A model generated the notes under the pieces. That model was not told where the DNA came from and searched no databases. It saw only the letters and a program-made list of their open reading frames with translations. Positions 1 to 7,628 of a DNA stretch of 46,186 bases are shown in pieces. Made by a program: the position numbers and the translations under genes. Source of the DNA: JAADHG01 sp964418645 (GTDB lineage: Bacteria; Bacteroidota; Bacteroidia; Flavobacteriales; Flavobacteriaceae); the NCBI GenBank assembly GCA_964418645.1, contig CAYQME010000014.1, positions 1-46,186 on the forward strand. Reading direction: 5' to 3'. Every line of letters starts with the position of its first letter. Position 1 is the first letter of the stretch.

Positions 1-920
1 ATACGGTTTTAGGAATTAATATTCAGGATAATAAAATGGAGAGTTTTTCAATTCCATTTGGAGGAACAACATTCGAACAAAGTATTAATCCTGATACAGC
101 GTCGTTTACTATTATAGATCCTTATGCAAATGTGAGATACACTTCTGATTTTGGTTTAAGCATTAATTCTGGTGTACGTTTAAATAATCATAGTGAATAT
201 GGTTCGCATTTGGTGTATAGTGTAAATCCGTCGGTTAAAATAGATGTTGCGTTGGGTTATATTAAAGGATTGACTAGTTATAGTACTGCATATATTGTGC
301 CTTCGTTGTTTCAATTGTTTGAACCTACATATGGGAATGTAGATTTAAAACCAGAAGAAAATGCAACATTAGAAATAGGAGCAGAGCTTGGTATAAAAGA
401 TAAAGCAACATTTAATGTGGTTTACTTTAACAGAAAAGAAACCAATTTTATTGATTTTGCGGACTTAGGTAATTTTGTTTTTCAATACAAAAACACAGAC
501 GAATCTTTTACAGCTAGCGGAATTGAATTTACAGGAGATTATAAATTAACTAAAGATTTGAAAGCATCAGCTAATGTAACATACACAAAAGTTGATCAGG
601 ATTTAAAACTTCGTATTCCAGAGTTTAAAGTTAATGCCAACTTAAACTATCAAGTTACCGATGCAACATTTATGAGTCTGTCGTATCAATATAATGATAC
701 AAGGGAAGATGCGTTTTTTAACAGTACAACTTTTGCCAGTGAAACCATAAATTTAAAATCGTACAGTTTGTTAGATTTTTATATGAGTCACAAGCTCATT
801 AAAAATAGAATGACGCTTTTTACTAATATTACTAATATTTTTAATACAGATTATCAAGAGTTATTTGGTTATAAAACCAAAGGGAGAAATATAAATATTG
901 GATTTAATTTGAGTTTTTAA
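1..920 (+). CDS. TonB-dependent receptor, C-terminal part (5' truncated by window edge)
   Basis: The reading frame is open from base 3 of the window, so the ATG at 36 is internal and the gene starts upstream. The visible ~305 residues look like the second half of an outer-membrane TonB-dependent beta-barrel: alternating aromatic/polar strands, the receptor-typical stretch YGNVDLKPEENATLEIG (receptors usually have LKPE followed by E.G), and a C-terminal strand GRNINIGFNLSF ending in Phe, the BAM insertion signal. It would import a siderophore, vitamin B12 or similar ligand. The plug and TonB box are outside the window, so the substrate cannot be told. It converges on the S41 peptidase gene, with a palindromic repeat between them. 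Confidence 0.85.
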   Translation, partial: TVLGINIQDNKMESFSIPFGGTTFEQSINPDTASFTIIDPYANVRYTSDFGLSINSGVRLNNHSEYGSHLVYSVNPSVKIDVALGYIKGLTSYSTAYIVPSLFQLFEPTYGNVDLKPEENATLEIGAELGIKDKATFNVVYFNRKETNFIDFADLGNFVFQYKNTDESFTASGIEFTGDYKLTKDLKASANVTYTKVDQDLKLRIPEFKVNANLNYQVTDATFMSLSYQYNDTREDAFFNSTTFASETINLKSYSLLDFYMSHKLIKNRMTLFTNITNIFNTDYQELFGYKTKGRNINIGFNLSF

Positions 921-929
921 ATTATAAAT

Positions 930-1022
930 AACGTCATTGAGAACAAAGTGAAACAATCTGTTTACTTATTAGTGAGATTACTTCGTAACCCGATTGTTAT
1001 CGGGATTCCTCGCAATGACGTT
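930..1022. repeat. Nested-hairpin palindromic element, copy 1
   Basis: A perfect 10-bp terminal inverted repeat, AACGTCATTG (930-939) and CAATGACGTT (1013-1022), bounds a palindromic unit. The left arm runs to AATCTG (about 955-960) and the right arm begins with GAGATTAC. Inside the right arm sits a separate perfect hairpin, CCCGAT-TGTT-ATCGGG (989-1004). Two similar units occur at 19211-19330 and 39750-39865. This copy fills the gap between two convergent genes, and a T-run follows the right end, so it may also end transcription. Confidence 0.75.
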
Positions 1023-1027
1023 GTTTT

Positions 1028-2494
1028 TTATTGATTAATTTGTAATCTATTAACAGAATTTATTTTGTCATTATCAATATACATGCCTATATCAAATGGT
1101 AAAAAGGCATTACTATCGCCTAAAAGCTCAAACTCTGGTAAAATAGGATAAGATATTCTTCCAGACCCTAGTATATCTGCTAGAGCAGCAGCTAGTAAGG
1201 GTTCGTTTGCATCGCCTAGTATGCCATAATTAAAAGGATTTTCAGACAATTCTATAGTAGGAATTAATCCAGATGAAGGTACTAAAGCATCGTTTTTATT
1301 AACCGTTATTGCAACTAGAGGCTGCATTGCATAGGTGTGATTCGGGTTTGCACCTGCTTTTTGTAAATTAGGGGAATCGTAAACTGTTATTGAAGCTTGA
1401 GATTTCCCAGTAGTATTGGTGCCTATTTGTACAACTGTAATATAAGCACTTAAACTATTAATTACCATTTCACTTGCAGAAGCTGACCTTCCTGAGGTTA
1501 GAACATATACTTTGTTAAGATTTAAGTTGTTAAGAGAACTGCTATTTACACTATTAGTAAAATTAAATACCGAGTTATTAGATTGCAAATCACTATTATA
1601 TTGAAGTTTAGCAAATACCTGTCCATTAAATTGACCAGTAATCATACTTCCTAATAATGATGCTGTATTTACAGACCCTCCAGGATTGTATCTTAAATCT
1701 AAAACCAAATGCTGAACATTGTTATTCGCAAAATCACCAAAGACAGCATTAAGTTGATTATCAAAATTTGAAGTAAAACCGTTATACATTAAATAACCAA
1801 CATTCTCACCACCAACAGTAAAAATGCTTGTCTTAAATACAGGGTTTTCAGTGTATGGTACTTTATTGAGTGTAACACTTTCGGTTCCAGGATCTATAGT
1901 GTCGTCTGTAGTATCTGTTGGAGTCCCATTATCATTAAACGTTCCAAGGTTTATGGCGTAAGAGTCTTGATTTAGAAGATTAGAAAAATTACTTTCCGTA
2001 AGTGGTGTCCCGTCAATAGCATAAAATATATCGCCGCGCTTCAGATTGTTATTGTCGGCTTCACTATTTGGAAGAACTAACCGTACAACTCCAAAAACTT
2101 CAGTAGTACTATTTGGGGCAAAAAATAAACCAAACTCCATACCATTACTTGTAGTTACACCACTAAATAACTGTTCTAAGGCAATATAATCGTCTACTAT
2201 CCAACTAAACCTATCAACAGTCTCTCTAAGATAAATCAGGCTTTCAAATAATTCTTCAGGTGTAAAAAATGAGTTTAAGTAATCAGCATATTCTCCGTTG
2301 TTCGAAAATCTATCGTTCGCTAGGTTTGGAATATTGTCTTTGTAGAGATAAACAGCATTCATGCCTTTCCACACAAAATCATTAATTTCATTGGCAGAAA
2401 CCATGTTATCATCACCATCATTAAAACAACTATAAGTAAGTCCTATTAGCATAAATGCTAAAAGAACATTTAATTTAAATTTCATAGCTTTCAT
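1028..2494 (-). CDS. S41 family peptidase lipoprotein (C-terminal processing protease-like)
   Basis: A 488-residue exported serine peptidase. The N-terminus has a hydrophobic segment ending in a lipobox-like LTYSC (Cys23), so it is probably a lipoprotein of the periplasm or outer membrane. A PDZ-like region lies around residues 125-190 (GVVRLVLPNSEA, then RGDIFYAIDGTPL). The catalytic S41 domain follows, with the RSASASE motif and TTGK; S339 and K364 are 25 residues apart, as in the Ser/Lys dyad of the Prc/CtpA family. Family members cleave C-terminal or unfolded peptides; the substrate here is unknown. It is divergent from the ECF sigma operon across a 130-bp gap. Alternative start Met4 (2485) is possible. 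Confidence 0.85.
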   Translation of the reverse strand: MKAMKFKLNVLLAFMLIGLTYSCFNDGDDNMVSANEINDFVWKGMNAVYLYKDNIPNLANDRFSNNGEYADYLNSFFTPEELFESLIYLRETVDRFSWIVDDYIALEQLFSGVTTSNGMEFGLFFAPNSTTEVFGVVRLVLPNSEADNNNLKRGDIFYAIDGTPLTESNFSNLLNQDSYAINLGTFNDNGTPTDTTDDTIDPGTESVTLNKVPYTENPVFKTSIFTVGGENVGYLMYNGFTSNFDNQLNAVFGDFANNNVQHLVLDLRYNPGGSVNTASLLGSMITGQFNGQVFAKLQYNSDLQSNNSVFNFTNSVNSSSLNNLNLNKVYVLTSGRSASASEMVINSLSAYITVVQIGTNTTGKSQASITVYDSPNLQKAGANPNHTYAMQPLVAITVNKNDALVPSSGLIPTIELSENPFNYGILGDANEPLLAAALADILGSGRISYPILPEFELLGDSNAFLPFDIGMYIDNDKINSVNRLQINQ

Positions 2495-2631
2495 TTTTAT
2501 TTTTAAACTCTAAAGTTACTTACATTATTGTAAAATAAAAATAATTATTATATAGATGTAACAAAATAGATATTACATCGTCGTAATATCAAATAGCAAT
2601 AATAAAGCTATTAACTAACCATAAATTGAAA

Positions 2632-3141
2632 ATGACACAGGCTGAGTTTTTAAACATTGTAATGCCTTTTAAAGATAAAGTATTTCGTTTGGCAAAACGA
2701 TTGCTAGTTTCGCAAGAAGAAGCTGAAGATGCTACGCAGGAGATTTTGATGAAATTGTGGAATAACAAAACAAAGATGGAAGACTATAAAAATGTCGAAG
2801 CATTCTCAATGACGATGACAAAGAATTTTTGTTTGGATAAATTAAAATCGAAACATGCACAGAATTTAAAAATAGTGCACAGTAATTATCAAGATAAAAA
2901 TGTGTCTCTACAGAAACAAGTTGAACTGAATGATAGTTTAGACTGGGTTTCGAAAATAATGGAAGAATTACCAGAGCAACAAAAAATAATATTACAACTT
3001 AGAGATATAGAACAGTATGACTTTAATGAAATTTCAAAAATGCTAGACATGAACGAGACAGCCATTAGAGTAGCCTTATCAAGAGGAAGAAAAACATTAA
3101 GAGAAAAATTAACTAAAACACATAGTTATGGTGTTAAATAG
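2632..3141 (+). CDS. RNA polymerase ECF-type sigma-70 factor
   Basis: About 169 residues, the usual size for an ECF sigma factor. Region 2 covers roughly residues 8-75, with the core-binding stretch EEAEDATQEILMKLW. Region 4 covers roughly 112-160: LPEQQKIILQLRDIE followed by the helix-turn-helix FNEISKMLDMNETAIRVAL. I chose the ATG at 2632 over an in-frame TTG at 2626 because the homologous start is normally MTQxEF. The next gene starts inside this one (14-bp overlap), which suggests translational coupling with a membrane protein that probably acts as its anti-sigma factor. Confidence 0.93.
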   Translation: MTQAEFLNIVMPFKDKVFRLAKRLLVSQEEAEDATQEILMKLWNNKTKMEDYKNVEAFSMTMTKNFCLDKLKSKHAQNLKIVHSNYQDKNVSLQKQVELNDSLDWVSKIMEELPEQQKIILQLRDIEQYDFNEISKMLDMNETAIRVALSRGRKTLREKLTKTHSYGVK

Positions 3142-3619
3142 CATAGAAAAATTATTAGAAAAGTACGACAACGGAGAAACTACTTTACAAGAAGAGCAGC
3201 AGTTAAAAGACTATTTTTCGCAAGAAACTGTAGCGCCACATTTGGAAGTATATAAATCTATGTTTCAGTATTTTTTGCAAACCCACGAAGAACAATTTAC
3301 TAAAGACGTTCCATTAAACCCTAGAAAGACAAATACTTTGTACAAATGGATTTCGGTTGCAGCAATAGCAGTTCTTATGTTTGGGATTTATACTCAAGTA
3401 GGTAATTCTAAATCAATAAATGATTTATCTGGTGAAGAGTTATATGCTTATAACGAAACGATGAAAGTATTTAATCTAGTATCGTCTAAGCTTAATCAAG
3501 GTAGTGAAAGGATGAGCACACTTAATTTAGTGTCTTCAAACTTTGATAAAGGTGCAGATAATATTGCTTACATCAGTGAATTTTCAAAAACAACAAATAA
3601 ATTTTTAAAAACAAATTAA
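3128..3619 (+). CDS. Probable anti-sigma factor, single-pass membrane protein
   Basis: A 163-residue protein overlapping the sigma gene by 14 bp. The N-terminal ~65 residues are charged and cytoplasmic-like (LLEKYDNGETTLQEEQQLKDYF resembles the start of Bacteroidota anti-sigma proteins). One membrane segment lies around residues 71-87 (WISVAAIAVLMFGIYTQV), and the ~75-residue C-terminus would be periplasmic. There is no zinc-binding HxxxCxxC motif, so it is not a ZAS-type anti-sigma factor. The role is inferred from position, topology and the N-terminal pattern rather than from a strong family match. Confidence 0.6.
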   Translation: MVLNSIEKLLEKYDNGETTLQEEQQLKDYFSQETVAPHLEVYKSMFQYFLQTHEEQFTKDVPLNPRKTNTLYKWISVAAIAVLMFGIYTQVGNSKSINDLSGEELYAYNETMKVFNLVSSKLNQGSERMSTLNLVSSNFDKGADNIAYISEFSKTTNKFLKTN

Positions 3620-3642
3620 AAGAATAATTAAAACAAGAAAAC

Positions 3643-4215
3643 ATGAAAAAATTAGTATTAATATTAGCAATTATAATGGTTCCTATAATGTCTTTTGGAC
3701 AAGGACTGTTTGACAAGTACGAAGATATGGATGGTGTGACATCTGGAGTTATAAATCAAAAGATGTTTAATATGTTGGCATCTATAAATGTTGATTTTGA
3801 TGATCCAGAAGCAGCAGCAATGATGGAAGCTATCAAGAAAATAAAAAGCGTAAAATTGTTAACCACAGGAGATAAAGCTATCTCTGCAACAATGAGTGCA
3901 GATGTAAAAAAATATATTGGTAGCTCAAGCTTAGAAGAGTTAATGCGTTTTAAAGATGGCGACCAAACCGTTAAATTTTATGTTAGAGAAGGATCTAATG
4001 AAAACTATGTAAAAGAGTTATTGATGTTTGTTAATGGATTAAAAGAATTAACAAAAGGAGAAAATATTACTATTAATGGTGAAAAACGCGAGATTGAAAC
4101 TGTAATTGTTTCCATTGTTGGAGATATTGATCTTAGAGAGATTTCTAAAATTACAAGCAGTATGAATATTCCTGGAGGAGAACACTTGAAAAAAGCAGGA
4201 GATAAGAAAAACTAA
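3643..4215 (+). CDS. DUF4252 domain-containing exported protein
   Basis: 190 residues with a signal peptide (MKKLVLILAIIMVPIMSFGQ) and a mature region matching the DUF4252 pattern: an N-terminal acidic stretch, then KSVKLLTTGD-like and KFYVREG segments, and a C-terminal VIVSIVGDIDLREISK. The family is common in Bacteroidota next to ECF sigma/anti-sigma genes and has no established biochemical role. It follows the anti-sigma gene by 23 bp and precedes a second, diverged DUF4252 gene by 17 bp, so all four genes probably form one operon. Confidence 0.8.
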   Translation: MKKLVLILAIIMVPIMSFGQGLFDKYEDMDGVTSGVINQKMFNMLASINVDFDDPEAAAMMEAIKKIKSVKLLTTGDKAISATMSADVKKYIGSSSLEELMRFKDGDQTVKFYVREGSNENYVKELLMFVNGLKELTKGENITINGEKREIETVIVSIVGDIDLREISKITSSMNIPGGEHLKKAGDKKN

Positions 4216-4232
4216 AAAAGGAAAATTCCAAC

Positions 4233-4775
4233 ATGTATAAATCAATCAAAAATAGTGTAATGTCACTCTTCATAGTCGCAGCTTTAACGAGCTGTGAATA
4301 TGCAGAGACTTTACAAGGATATTATGTGGCAAATCAGGAAACACCTAATTTTATTTCGGTGGATATACCTACTAGCTTTGTGAATTTGGACAATGTAGAA
4401 TTAACTAAAGATCAAAAAGAAGCATACGATTCTGTAGATAAGCTAAATATGTTAGCATATACTTTGACCGATGATAATGAAGCTGAGTATAAAGAAGAAT
4501 TAATTAAAGTCCAGAATATATTAAAAGACGATCGTTACGAAGAACTCTTCAGAGGAAACTCAACATATGGTAAAATTATAGTGAAATATATTGGTACAGA
4601 TACTTCTATTGATGAACTTATTGTATTTGGAAGTGCTAAAGATAAAGGCTTTGCTATAGTAAGAGTGTTAGGCGATAATATGGAGCCTGCAAAAATAATG
4701 AAATTGGGAAGTGTTGTAGATTCTATGACTACTGAAGAAAATAATGTTAAAGATTTTATGAATTTCTTTAAATAA
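4233..4775 (+). CDS. DUF4252 domain-containing lipoprotein
   Basis: 180 residues. The signal ends in AALTSC (Cys21), a good lipobox, so this paralogue is lipidated while the preceding DUF4252 protein has a plain signal peptide. The mature part shares the order of motifs with its neighbour (NMLAYTLTDDN, YGKIIVKYIGTDTSIDELIVFG, KDKGFAIVRVLGDNM). Function is unknown; the pair could sense or report envelope state to the sigma factor, which is inference only. A strong terminator follows at 4826-4857, closing the operon. Confidence 0.8.
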   Translation: MYKSIKNSVMSLFIVAALTSCEYAETLQGYYVANQETPNFISVDIPTSFVNLDNVELTKDQKEAYDSVDKLNMLAYTLTDDNEAEYKEELIKVQNILKDDRYEELFRGNSTYGKIIVKYIGTDTSIDELIVFGSAKDKGFAIVRVLGDNMEPAKIMKLGSVVDSMTTEENNVKDFMNFFK

Positions 4776-4818
4776 ATGTTAGCAAGTTTAAATACTAATC
4801 ACAATTAAATTTGGAATG

Positions 4819-5022
4819 TTAATGTAAAACCTGTCTATTATTATGGCAGGTTTTTTTGTCAGCATCTTTAGATTTTCCGAGGATTAAATGGATTACAATT
4901 CCAATGAATCCTAAAAATAAAATCATCATTACAATAAAATTATCTAATAGCTCTAGAAGACCAGCTATAAAGAAAAATGCTACCAAAAGAGCTGTAGCCA
5001 ATAATGTTATTTTATCACCCAT
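4819..5022 (-). CDS. Small two-helix membrane protein coupled to purB
   Basis: 67 residues with two hydrophobic helices (about 6-26 and 28-48) and a short basic, hydrophilic tail. Its ATG overlaps the purB stop codon as TAATG, the arrangement of translational coupling. I do not recognise a family. The tail (KTCHNNRQVLH) is encoded within the opposite-strand terminator, so the C-terminus is unlikely to be under strong selection and the ancestral stop may have been earlier. Hydrophobic pattern and coupling favour a real gene. Confidence 0.6.
   Translation of the reverse strand: MGDKITLLATALLVAFFFIAGLLELLDNFIVMMILFLGFIGIVIHLILGKSKDADKKTCHNNRQVLH
4826..4857 (+). terminator. Rho-independent terminator of the sigma/DUF4252 operon
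   Basis: Stem AAAACCTGTC (4826-4835) pairs with GGCAGGTTTT (4845-4854), with one T-G wobble and a 9-nt loop; a run of seven T follows the G-C core. It lies about 50 bp after the last DUF4252 gene and overlaps the last codons of the opposite-strand small membrane protein. Confidence 0.8.
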
Positions 5023-6365
5023 TAAACACCTGTATAATTACTTGGAGAAATAGTTTTTAATTCGGCTTTTATAGTATCACTTATTTCTAACTTATCTATA
5101 AAATTTGAAATTGAAGTTTGTGTAATCGCTTCATTAGTTCTTGTTAATCCTTTAAGTGTTTCATAAGGATTTGGATAGCCTTCACGACGTAAAATAGTTT
5201 GAATAGCTTCAGCTACAACGGCCCAATTCTGTTCTAAATCTTCAGCAAATTTAGCCTCGTTTATTAATAATTTATGTAAGCCTTTTAAAGTCGATTTAAA
5301 GCCTATAATGGTATGCCCAAAAGGAACACCAATATTTCGCAGTACTGTACTATCAGTTAAATCGCGTTGTAACCTCGATAATGGAAGTTTAGCAGATAAG
5401 TGTTCAAAAATAGCATTTGCAATACCTAAATTACCTTCACTGTTTTCAAAATCTATAGGGTTTACTTTATGAGGCATAGCTGAACTGCCCACTTCACCTT
5501 TTTTAATTTTCTGTTTGAAATACTCCATTGAGACATAAGTCCATATATCTCTATCTAGATCTATAATAATAGTATTTATACGTTTTAAGCAATCAAACAA
5601 AGCAGCCATATGGTCATAATGTTCTATTTGAGTGGTTGGAAACGAATGGTGCAATCCTAACTTTTCATTTACAAAACGAGAACCAAATGCTTTCCAATCT
5701 ATATCTGGATAGGCTACATGATGTGCGTTGTAATTTCCAGTTGCACCTCCAAATTTTGCTGCATTTGGTATAGTGTTCAATCTGCTGAATTGTTCTTCAA
5801 GACGCACAACAAAAACATCTAGCTCTTTACCTAAGCGTGTTGGTGAAGCTGGTTGACCATGAGTTCTAGCCAGCATAGGAATATCCTTCCATTCCAAAGC
5901 TAATTCTTTTAAACGCTCCAACACACTCCTGTATTCTGTGGCATAACAATCCTTCAAGGTAGCTTTTATGCTTAAAGGAACTGCTGTGTTATTTATGTCT
6001 TGGGAGGTTAATCCAAAATGGATAAACTCTTTATATTTAGACAAGTTTAGTTTGTCAAATTGTTCTTTAATAAAATACTCAACCGCTTTTACATCATGAT
6101 TTGTAACACTTTCAATCTCTTTAATTGCTATGGTGTCTTCCGTTGAAAAATTGATATAAATCGCTCTTAAGCTTTCAAATTTTTTAGCATCAAAATCGGA
6201 GAGTTGTGGCAAGGGAATTTCACATAAAGCGATGAAATATTCTATTTCAACTAGCACTCGATATTTAATTAATGCTTCTTCAGAAAAATATAAAGTTAAA
6301 GGTTCAGTTTTATTTCTATAACGACCATCAATTGGAGAAATCGCACTAAGTGTTGTTAAGGACAT
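5022..6365 (-). CDS. purB: Adenylosuccinate lyase PurB
   Basis: A 447-residue enzyme of the fumarase/aspartase superfamily. It cleaves adenylosuccinate to AMP and fumarate, and SAICAR to AICAR, in purine synthesis. The superfamily signature SSAMPHKVNP is at residues 294-303, with catalytic Ser295 at the same number as the E. coli enzyme; ARTHGQP carries the second catalytic His (His169). The N-terminal PIDGRYRNKTEPL is typical for the family. A -7 box reading TATCTTTG on the minus strand at 6390-6397 gives a short leader. The small membrane protein downstream is coupled. Confidence 0.97.
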   Translation of the reverse strand: MSLTTLSAISPIDGRYRNKTEPLTLYFSEEALIKYRVLVEIEYFIALCEIPLPQLSDFDAKKFESLRAIYINFSTEDTIAIKEIESVTNHDVKAVEYFIKEQFDKLNLSKYKEFIHFGLTSQDINNTAVPLSIKATLKDCYATEYRSVLERLKELALEWKDIPMLARTHGQPASPTRLGKELDVFVVRLEEQFSRLNTIPNAAKFGGATGNYNAHHVAYPDIDWKAFGSRFVNEKLGLHHSFPTTQIEHYDHMAALFDCLKRINTIIIDLDRDIWTYVSMEYFKQKIKKGEVGSSAMPHKVNPIDFENSEGNLGIANAIFEHLSAKLPLSRLQRDLTDSTVLRNIGVPFGHTIIGFKSTLKGLHKLLINEAKFAEDLEQNWAVVAEAIQTILRREGYPNPYETLKGLTRTNEAITQTSISNFIDKLEISDTIKAELKTISPSNYTGV

Positions 6366-6389
6366 ACGTTGCGTTGTTTTTTAAAGATG

Positions 6390-6397
6390 CAAAGATA
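6390..6397 (-). promoter_or_regulatory. purB promoter -7 box
   Basis: The plus strand reads CAAAGATA, i.e. TATCTTTG on the minus strand, matching the Bacteroidota -7 consensus TAnnTTTG, followed by GCA as often seen in flavobacteria. It lies 25 bp before the purB ATG. I see no clear -33 TTG. The upstream flank holds two copies of ATTTACGATTT (around 6407 and 6430), a low-complexity direct repeat. Confidence 0.6.
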
Positions 6398-6468
6398 AGT
6401 ATTTGATTTACGATTTGCGATTTTTTAATTTACGATTTTTAAAACCTTTAAAATAGTTTAGTTTGTAT

Positions 6469-7029
6469 TTACTCTATCTTTTTAAGAATATGTCTAGCTC
6501 GTGCCTTAAATGCTGCACTACTTGATTGAAAATCGCGTTCCAAGATCAACACTAATTCTGAATGCACCCATTCAAACTCTTTACCTAGTAAAAACAATGT
6601 ATTCATAGCAAATGCTTTTACTGCAACTTTTTGCTTTGTAATCATCCAATCAAAGCAGGCTTCAATAATGCGTTCTTTATGTATGGGTTTTAAATATTCT
6701 TTGGTGTGATTAGTGAGCTTGTGGTAGTAAGCTTCAACTATAATTTCACAAATTTTTGCCATAGGACGTACAGCAGAATCAAAATACACAGTGTTCATTT
6801 GTGTTGTAATTCTATCTAAATAAGGTAGAATAGTATCTAAATTTTCTCGCGCAACAAATTCTAATAACCATGCAGCACGACAAGACTGCTGATCATCTAC
6901 ATTAAATAAGATATCTAAAATTTGTGGAATTAAATTTGGATTATTAACCAAAAGAGTAGCGTATTTTTTACGATTTTCAATAGTGTGATTTACCGCATCT
7001 AATTCTCTATATAACTCTTTAGTAGTCAT
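6469..7029 (-). CDS. HEAT/ARM-like helical repeat protein, purB-linked
   Basis: 186 residues, all-helical in appearance, with repeated ~35-40 residue helix pairs such as LIPQILDILFNVDDQQSCRA and KVAVKAFAMNTLFLLGKEFE, resembling HEAT repeats. There is no signal peptide and no purB active-site motif. I recall a small protein of this kind beside purB in Bacteroidota, sometimes mislabelled adenylosuccinate lyase because of the neighbourhood; it shares no catalytic residue with PurB. It is about 100 bp upstream of purB on the same strand. Function unknown, probably protein-protein contact. Confidence 0.65.
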   Translation of the reverse strand: MTTKELYRELDAVNHTIENRKKYATLLVNNPNLIPQILDILFNVDDQQSCRAAWLLEFVARENLDTILPYLDRITTQMNTVYFDSAVRPMAKICEIIVEAYYHKLTNHTKEYLKPIHKERIIEACFDWMITKQKVAVKAFAMNTLFLLGKEFEWVHSELVLILERDFQSSSAAFKARARHILKKIE

Positions 7030-7069
7030 TAATAATTTAGTACATTTAAAAACTTAAAATTAAGTAATA

Positions 7070-7543
7070 ATGAAGATTATAAAAAAAATACTGATACTCT
7101 TATTAATAGTACTTGTAATTGCCCAATTTTTTGGACCAGAAAAAAACGAAGGAGATACTACTTCCATTGACGCTTTTTTCGCAGACACTAATCCACCCGA
7201 AACTGTAAAACTTATTTTAAAAGAAACCTGTTTTGATTGCCATAGTAGTTTTACAAGATACCCTTGGTATAACAGTATTACGCCTGTTAACTATTGGATA
7301 GCTGGACATATAGAAGAAGCTCATGAAGAGTTAAATTTTTCGAAATGGAAAGATTATTCAGTAAAAAAGAAAGACCATAAATTGGACGAGTTAATTGAAA
7401 TGGTTGAAGAAAAAGAAATGCCTTTACCTTCGTATACTTGGATGCATGGTGATGCTAATCTTTCTAAAACTCAACTAAAAGCAGTTGTAGAATGGGCTAA
7501 TTTTGCACGTATTAAGTATGGGTTAACTCCAAAACCAGAGTAA
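7070..7543 (+). CDS. Haem-binding domain protein with one CxxCH motif
   Basis: 157 residues with an N-terminal membrane anchor (about residues 4-21) and a single covalent haem site CFDCH (residues 54-58). Downstream EKEMPLPSYTW offers Met117 as a possible distal axial ligand. This matches the Haem_bd family found widely in Bacteroidota, whose physiological partner is not well established. It is divergent from the HEAT-like gene across a 40-bp gap. It probably faces the periplasm, where the cytochrome c maturation system acts. Confidence 0.85.
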   Translation: MKIIKKILILLLIVLVIAQFFGPEKNEGDTTSIDAFFADTNPPETVKLILKETCFDCHSSFTRYPWYNSITPVNYWIAGHIEEAHEELNFSKWKDYSVKKKDHKLDELIEMVEEKEMPLPSYTWMHGDANLSKTQLKAVVEWANFARIKYGLTPKPE

Positions 7544-7574
7544 AATCCTGCTAGTCTTTAATTTGCATTAAGCA

Positions 7575-7600
7575 GTCATTTCGAACGAATGTGAGAAATC
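7575..7600. repeat. Solo half-arm of a dispersed repeat (GTCATTTCGAACGAAT type)
   Basis: The 26-bp sequence begins GTCATTTCGAACGAATGTGA and ends GAAATC. It resembles the left arm of the palindromic elements elsewhere in the window (GTCATT...AATC) but belongs to a different subclass and has no matching right arm here. Confidence 0.5.
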
Positions 7601-7628
7601 GCATAATATTTAAAACATTTATGAATTA

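Noticed and set aside
6400..6445. ATTTACGATTT repeats as a possible CRISPR or operator
   Set aside because: Only two copies of an AT-rich word with no regular spacers; low-complexity sequence is a simpler explanation.
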